From Allacma fusca (Eukaryota > Arthropoda > Collembola > Symphypleona > Sminthuridae), in contig OX359248.1 of assembly GCA_947179485.1 (NCBI GenBank), positions 47,874,847 through 47,938,846 on the forward strand: a DNA stretch of 64,000 nucleotides. Reading direction: 5' to 3'. Positions 59,061 to 64,000 of this stretch are shown one piece after another. The stretch's first letter is position 1. Every line of letters starts with the position of its first letter. Position numbers and translations under genes: made by a program. A model generated the notes under the pieces. That model had not been told where the DNA came from and did no database searches. It saw only the letters and a program-made list of their open reading frames with translations.

Positions 59061-60851
59061 TGCTCTATGCTCTGGGCTGCACGGTGGAGTTATTGCATGG
59101 CATGAGAGACATGGCGGCGGCAGGGAAACCTGTCGTTACCTACATATGTATATCTTTACGCTAATTCCGTATCAGAACCTATCTAGACCTAAACCACCAT
59201 GCGGTTAACCAACGATCCTGTTTTGGCTGGTCTAGGACCAATGACTGGAAGGTTACACCCTGAAAGTAATTATCGGTTTTCATATTAATATTGAGCTAGT
59301 TTTCAGATTTCAATTTCGCAAAATTAATATTTTCACCACTGGTATTTTTCGACTTCAAACGCCCACACAGTGACGTCAACATTAATAAAGTTCCAACAGA
59401 GTAATTACCTCAAAGTTACAACTTTTGAAAATATTCAGAATAGCTCAAAGAAGCAAGTCGTCACTATTTATGCTTTGCATGTAAATTAGTATGTAGAAAA
59501 AAGTTGCTAAGAATGTGAATCATCATTGTGAATGTGATGTTGATTTAGGACACATGAAGTTCAATTATTTTTAAATAATAATAATTTATAGATTTAGCTC
59601 CTCGTTCCTTAATCCCAAATTATTATATAGCGCAAAGACTTGTGTAACAGAAGAAGTAAAAAGTGGATGAACTGCCACGTCTGCCGCCACATGTGTGTAT
59701 CTTTAATATCTTACAAAATATCAATATAAATCCCTACAATATTAACTCTCTTATGCTTAAAATATGGTTAAAATGAAACCTATTTCGAAACTTTTAGATT
59801 TTTCTTGGGATTTAAGAAACTATACATACTTCAAGTACTGTCACAAATAACAATTGTCTTTCACGATGGATTTGTTGCCTATATGTTCGGGATAGCTGAG
59901 ATAACGGATACTCTATATTTCCATTTTTGGTAGGATAAAACATTCGTTGGCTTAACGCAAAATTAAACTGGAACAACCACCCAAGTTTTAAACGTCATTG
60001 TCACACTTTCAAACGACCATAAAATATTGACTTGAATCTTCAAGAAACCAATATTCCAACAATTAAACCTACACTATCATACACATCACCCCAATCATTT
60101 ATTAAAAGCTTGCCTTATTCACGCGGAGTTATGTGAATAAGATATGTTCAAACTCAGAGCAGAGTCAAACAAATGTACCTACTACTGAATAAGTTCCTAG
60201 TTCTGGGTTACCTTTTTATTCTAAATATGAACACGTGCATCCAACGTACTGCCGTAAATCGTGAAAATGTATTGCTGTCAAAAAATCAAATGCAATTATA
60301 TTGATATTTTTCGGGCCAAAAGGTGATCCTCGAGTGTCTAATGGAAGAGTTAAGCGCTTGTTACAATTAGCAATATGACTGCGAGTTAGAGCAAAGTACA
60401 GCTAACGTAACACAATATTAAAGCTTGGATTAAAATCAATGTCTAAATAAATGCACCAGCTTTGCGCAGTCAACAGTTCAATGTAAAAAGTACTATGGTT
60501 CTTTAATTAATTTTTTCAAAACTCCAAGTAATTCCAAATAGGTATGTAACTTGTGGACAAAGTTCCCTTGACCAAAAATATGTCTAACAAATGGTATCCT
60601 TGACCAATATACTCAAAACTATATTGACCTACACTCACAATCCGTAAGTGACTTAGAATGAAACGGCTCTTGAGTAAAAAAATATCGTCGATCCGTGTCC
60701 TCCGCGATTATTTAAGACTGCCGCGTAGGGCGGCGTCAGCTACGGCCATCACTGCTTAATCCCTTTATTGTATTATGACTTATTTCAATAATTTCCGTTA
60801 CAAATTTTTTACATTATGTTATTAGTATACTGACTGGTATGTGTATACAAA

Positions 60852-61170
60852 TTTCATTGAAATCGGTGGATTAGTTCAGGAGAAAACAAAGATTTTATTC
60901 ATTCTAATTTTATTTACGTACGAACACGTGGTCCCGATTTCAACCAATAACAAACTCATCCGAGGAAGTTGCCTAAAGAATGTTCACAACAATTTTGAAC
61001 AAAATCGGTCGAGCAGTTTCGGAAGAAAAGTGCGGAGCGTAGAGATTTAATTTTTTTAGAACACGCCGACCGATTTCAACCAATAACGAACTCATACGCG
61101 TTTTGAACCTAAATAATGTTAACAAAAATTTGAACGAAATCGGTTGAGTAGTTTCGGAGGAAAATTGAGA
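60852..61170. repeat. Tandem repeat with a 135-142 bp period
   Basis: AAATCGG followed by a GAGTAGTTTCGGA-like word recurs at about 60861, 61003 and 61138. CGATTTCAACCAATAACRAACTCAT occurs in both intervening segments. About 2.3 units are present, diverged by roughly 20 percent. The family is not identified; the units may be the end of a dispersed transposon. Confidence 0.65.
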
Positions 61171-61801
61171 GACGAACAGAACCACGGACGTTATTTTTGG
61201 GGAATTTCGAAAAATTTGAAAATATCAGATTTTGGAAACATTTACTGAAGAAGTGGAATGAAGTAAACCCTGGCACGTGCACTGAGGTAATGGAAACTAT
61301 AAAATGAAGATTCTACGTGAACAACTTCATGCAGTGGATAACAATATTACTAAACAAATTTTTCAATTGTGTTATACCCCACATTTACAACTTTTAAAAT
61401 TGAGACTACAATGATGGTCACTGTAGATCTTCTCAGATTTTCTACAAAAGAGTTAATTTGTTTGGTCAGGGATAGAATTGCAATGTTGCAATAGACAAAT
61501 TTTGAAGCTATCAGAGATCTTATTGTTGTTTACTTTGTTTGTAGTAAGATGTTTGTACTACGTATTTTATCACCGGTAAACAAATTAAAATAATTCCACG
61601 ATTGTTGTGGTGATTAAAATATTGCAAATTTATGACAGAAATATGTTTCGTTGTCATTGCAATTCTGAATCAATTGTTTTTATCCGTTATTGGTCACTGC
61701 CCTTATATTTTACCACATATTCAACGTTTCAATGATACTAAAAAATCGTCGACATCGGAGTACATTAGGCAGAGAGCTAAAAAAACAATCCTGGGAACTC
61801 C

Positions 61802-63570
61802 TCAACCTTCCGAGTTCTCAAACTGGACTAAAACAATGAGGTTCGTTACTAGTGCAGAGAGAATCTGTAGAAGTGGAACGAAAATAAATACAATTTTTAG
61901 AAATCATACAATGACAGGATATTTAATTACAATTTTAATTATTACTAAACTTACTGAAGTCAGCATACTCCTGCTAAAAGTGAAGTAATTACCCGGGTCA
62001 ATACTTGGAGGCCGTAGTGTCAACTTCTGCGCCAGTGCGTGAATCTAAATAAATTATTAATATAATATGTGACGACACCAATGTATGTATAAAAACAAGC
62101 ACATATTTTTTTTTTGAATAATTTTTCATGTACTGGTACGTAAACATGAATTATTATATATTGGTAGGCTGAACAAAACTATTGAAGCATTTTAGCAACA
62201 ATGTCGACAGATTTAGATTTGGAATTTACTCAAAATGTTATCTTAAATGTAGTATATATGTACCTCTAATGATGAAATTTTATTATGACAAAAGCAAATA
62301 TAGTCTCATTAATAAATTTATAATTAAACTAAATAGTTATGTAATTCTGTGCCTTTTTAGTAGTAGATACTGAGAGTCGTTTAAAAGGGAGAAGCCTCAA
62401 GACATTTTGAATTTCCTGTGCTTCAAATTTCATTGACTCTGCAACGCTGGCTGTGAAATACAAATCGATTGAAAATAATATGACGGGGGAGGTTGACACC
62501 ACTAATCTAGCATACGCTTGGTCGCGAATCCACAAAAAATCGAAGTACAAGAAAACCAAAATCGTCATAACTTCCAACCACGTATTAATGGCCAAATGCA
62601 TTCCAAAAACTGTGCTATATTTTTTAATTTGTTCGCAGACATTGTAGTAGGAATCGATGCAGATGTTAACCATTTCGTTCAAATATGAATCCGAATATGT
62701 GTTTACTTCACTCTGAGTTAGGATTTTAATCAGTGCTTTCGGATTTTCAGACAAAGGTACACTTAAGTTGAGCATTTTGCTCATGTCTGGAATATCAATC
62801 TCTACAGGAAGCACGCATTCCGAGAGGTGTCTACGTCCACAGTTATTCTTAGCTGAACCAAAATCGGATTGACTGTTAAATTCCTTTGCGATTTGATTCA
62901 ACTTGTGCCGAATTTTACGGAAGCAAATTCCGTATAATTGGGGGAAGTAATTCGACCAGCAGGGAAGGCCTACATTGAAATATATACGGTAGGTCCAGTA
63001 CAGAAACACAAGCAAAAATCGAAGGTTTTGCCCCGTCACCCCGAATGTTGTGCCCAACAAATTGTGGCATAAAAATATTACGGTAATAACACTTAATTTC
63101 TTTCCCATTTGTCGCTTTAACTTCCAAAGTTCTTTTTGATCAGCGTCATCTTTGCATATATGCAAAAACTGAATCATAGAAAAATTTGTAAACATTGAAA
63201 CATTGCTCTGCCAGAACTCCACAAACTTTTTCCCATTAGTTAAAATCCGAATTTTAAGGATTACGGACATCAAAACAAACGAACACGATATAAGAGACTG
63301 AGTAAATTGCTCCGTTGATCCTGTGAACTGCAATGTTTTCCTAACATGAGCGAGTACGTGGGAATACATGTAACCCCAAACTATTCCGCCAATAGTCAGT
63401 ATGACAGTTGAAAACGTTGCGGCACTAAAAGGCCTCCAAATTAATTTGTCACTTGAAACCGTATACGGAAAGTACCCAATGATCCTGCTTGCTAAAATCC
63501 CCCATTTTCCAATGTGTAACAGCTTTCTTTCGATTTCTTCAAATCTCTTATCAAATGTTTTGGACGTCAT
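61802..63570 (-). CDS. Gustatory receptor (7tm_7 family), copy B, with a non-canonical splice donor
   Basis: Tandem paralogue of copy A. Coding exons 62353-63570, 61955-62044 and 61802-61864 would give 456 residues ending in ILSALVTNLIVLVQF. The start matches copy A (MTSKTFDKRF); an in-frame ATG 18 bp further upstream is present only here. Exons 2 and 3 have intact GT/AG sites and open frames. The donor of exon 1 reads AAAAAG/GCACAG where copy A has AAAAAG/GTATTT. If this GC is not used, read-through ends after eight extra residues (AQNYITI and stop), and the last helix with the QF motif is lost. The gene is therefore either spliced by a rare GC-AG intron with weak consensus or newly disabled. 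Most of the second half of exon 1 is almost identical to copy A, while residues about 55-200 are clearly diverged. Confidence 0.78.
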
Positions 63571-63600
63571 TTTTAAAAATACTCCCATAAATTTCAGGTC

Positions 63601-63895
63601 CTAAATGGGACAATGTTCTTTTTTATATTCAGAGTTAATTGAAAGAATAGCTTGCAGTTCCATGTTCATTGGGAATCTAATTATGTATCTACATTTAATT
63701 ATTTGTTCAAGGCGTTTTCAGTTTTACGTTTTAATTAATTAGCTGTATTTTACATAGTATTTAGGTTCAGCTGTAGACTTTTGGTTTATTAAGTATTGAG
63801 TGGTTCATTATGTATATTACAGTATACATCATCTATAAATACGAACAGCCAGTCTGTGCCTTTCATTCCCTGGTTGTGCTAATTACTATAATTAC
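63601..63895 (-). other. Putative leader intron of gustatory receptor copy B
   Basis: Same conserved donor (TTCCAG/GTAATTATAG) and acceptor (CCATTTAG/GACC) as in copy A. The sequence beyond the donor (63896-64000) remains homologous to 58292-58400, so the duplicated unit extends at least to the window edge. Confidence 0.5.
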
Positions 63896-64000
63896 CTGGA
63901 ATAAAAGGTACTTGCAACTGAAAATATGGAAGAATACTTTCTGGAAGGATATTTTGGAGCTTAGAACTTTAAGACATTAAGAGCTGGAATTCGCCCCTGC

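Larger units (their letters stand above)
58293..61801. other. Spacer between the two gustatory receptors
   Basis: AT-rich spacer of about 3.5 kb. It holds the upstream flank of copy A (to about 58450), a degenerate further copy of that flank (about 58960-59060), a GC-richer patch (59080-59270), another GC-rich patch (60690-60755) and a tandem repeat (60852-61170). I find no additional receptor exon. Confidence 0.55.

Noticed and set aside
61632-61988. 118-codon plus-strand frame over the end of receptor copy B
   Set aside because: It is the antisense shadow of the receptor's last two exons and 3' flank.

Overview
The window is animal nuclear DNA, almost certainly from an arthropod. It has many short GT-AG introns, insect-type gustatory receptors (7tm_7 family), a PDGF/VEGF-receptor-like tyrosine kinase, and long spacers full of GA/CT and CA/TG microsatellites. 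A springtail or other non-insect pancrustacean is my guess; the sequence does not settle it. I see no bacterial, plasmid or viral genes.

Layout. (1) 35-5988, plus strand: the 3' part of a PDGF/VEGF-receptor-like receptor tyrosine kinase, 19 exons in consistent phase. Ig-like domains, one membrane helix and a kinase split by an insert are visible; the 5' end lies outside the window. A Tigger/pogo-like MITE sits in intron 17. (2) 6396-21596, minus strand, convergent with (1): a complete 14-exon gene of the transferrin receptor / glutamate carboxypeptidase II family. Several metal and catalytic positions are substituted, so it is probably a non-enzymatic member. One exon carries one base too many in a G6 run. 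(3) 21597-37912: about 16 kb without a recognisable gene, rich in microsatellites and small hairpins. (4) 37913-47348, minus: a secreted WAP-domain protein closely resembling vertebrate WFDC1 (ps20), four exons, with a 7.8-kb first intron. (5) 47349-51533: no recognisable gene. (6) 51534-53064, minus: a four-exon beta-1,3-glycosyltransferase (GT31), a type II Golgi membrane protein. (7) 53065-56406: non-coding, with an 826-bp Tigger/pogo-like MITE. (8) 56407-64000: two tandem gustatory receptor genes on the minus strand, duplicated with their flanks. They are mosaics of near-identical and divergent segments, which suggests gene conversion. The upstream copy has GC instead of GT at its first coding intron.

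The genes do not form a pathway. This is an ordinary stretch of eukaryotic chromosome with unrelated neighbours plus one local chemoreceptor duplication. No strong case for a previously undescribed system emerged. The points most worth checking are the receptor-pair conversion and splice-site change, the inactivated peptidase-like receptor with its frame problem, and two families of small inverted-repeat elements.

Exon boundaries were set by hand from GT/AG sites and reading-phase agreement. Family assignments rest on remembered motifs, not on database searches.
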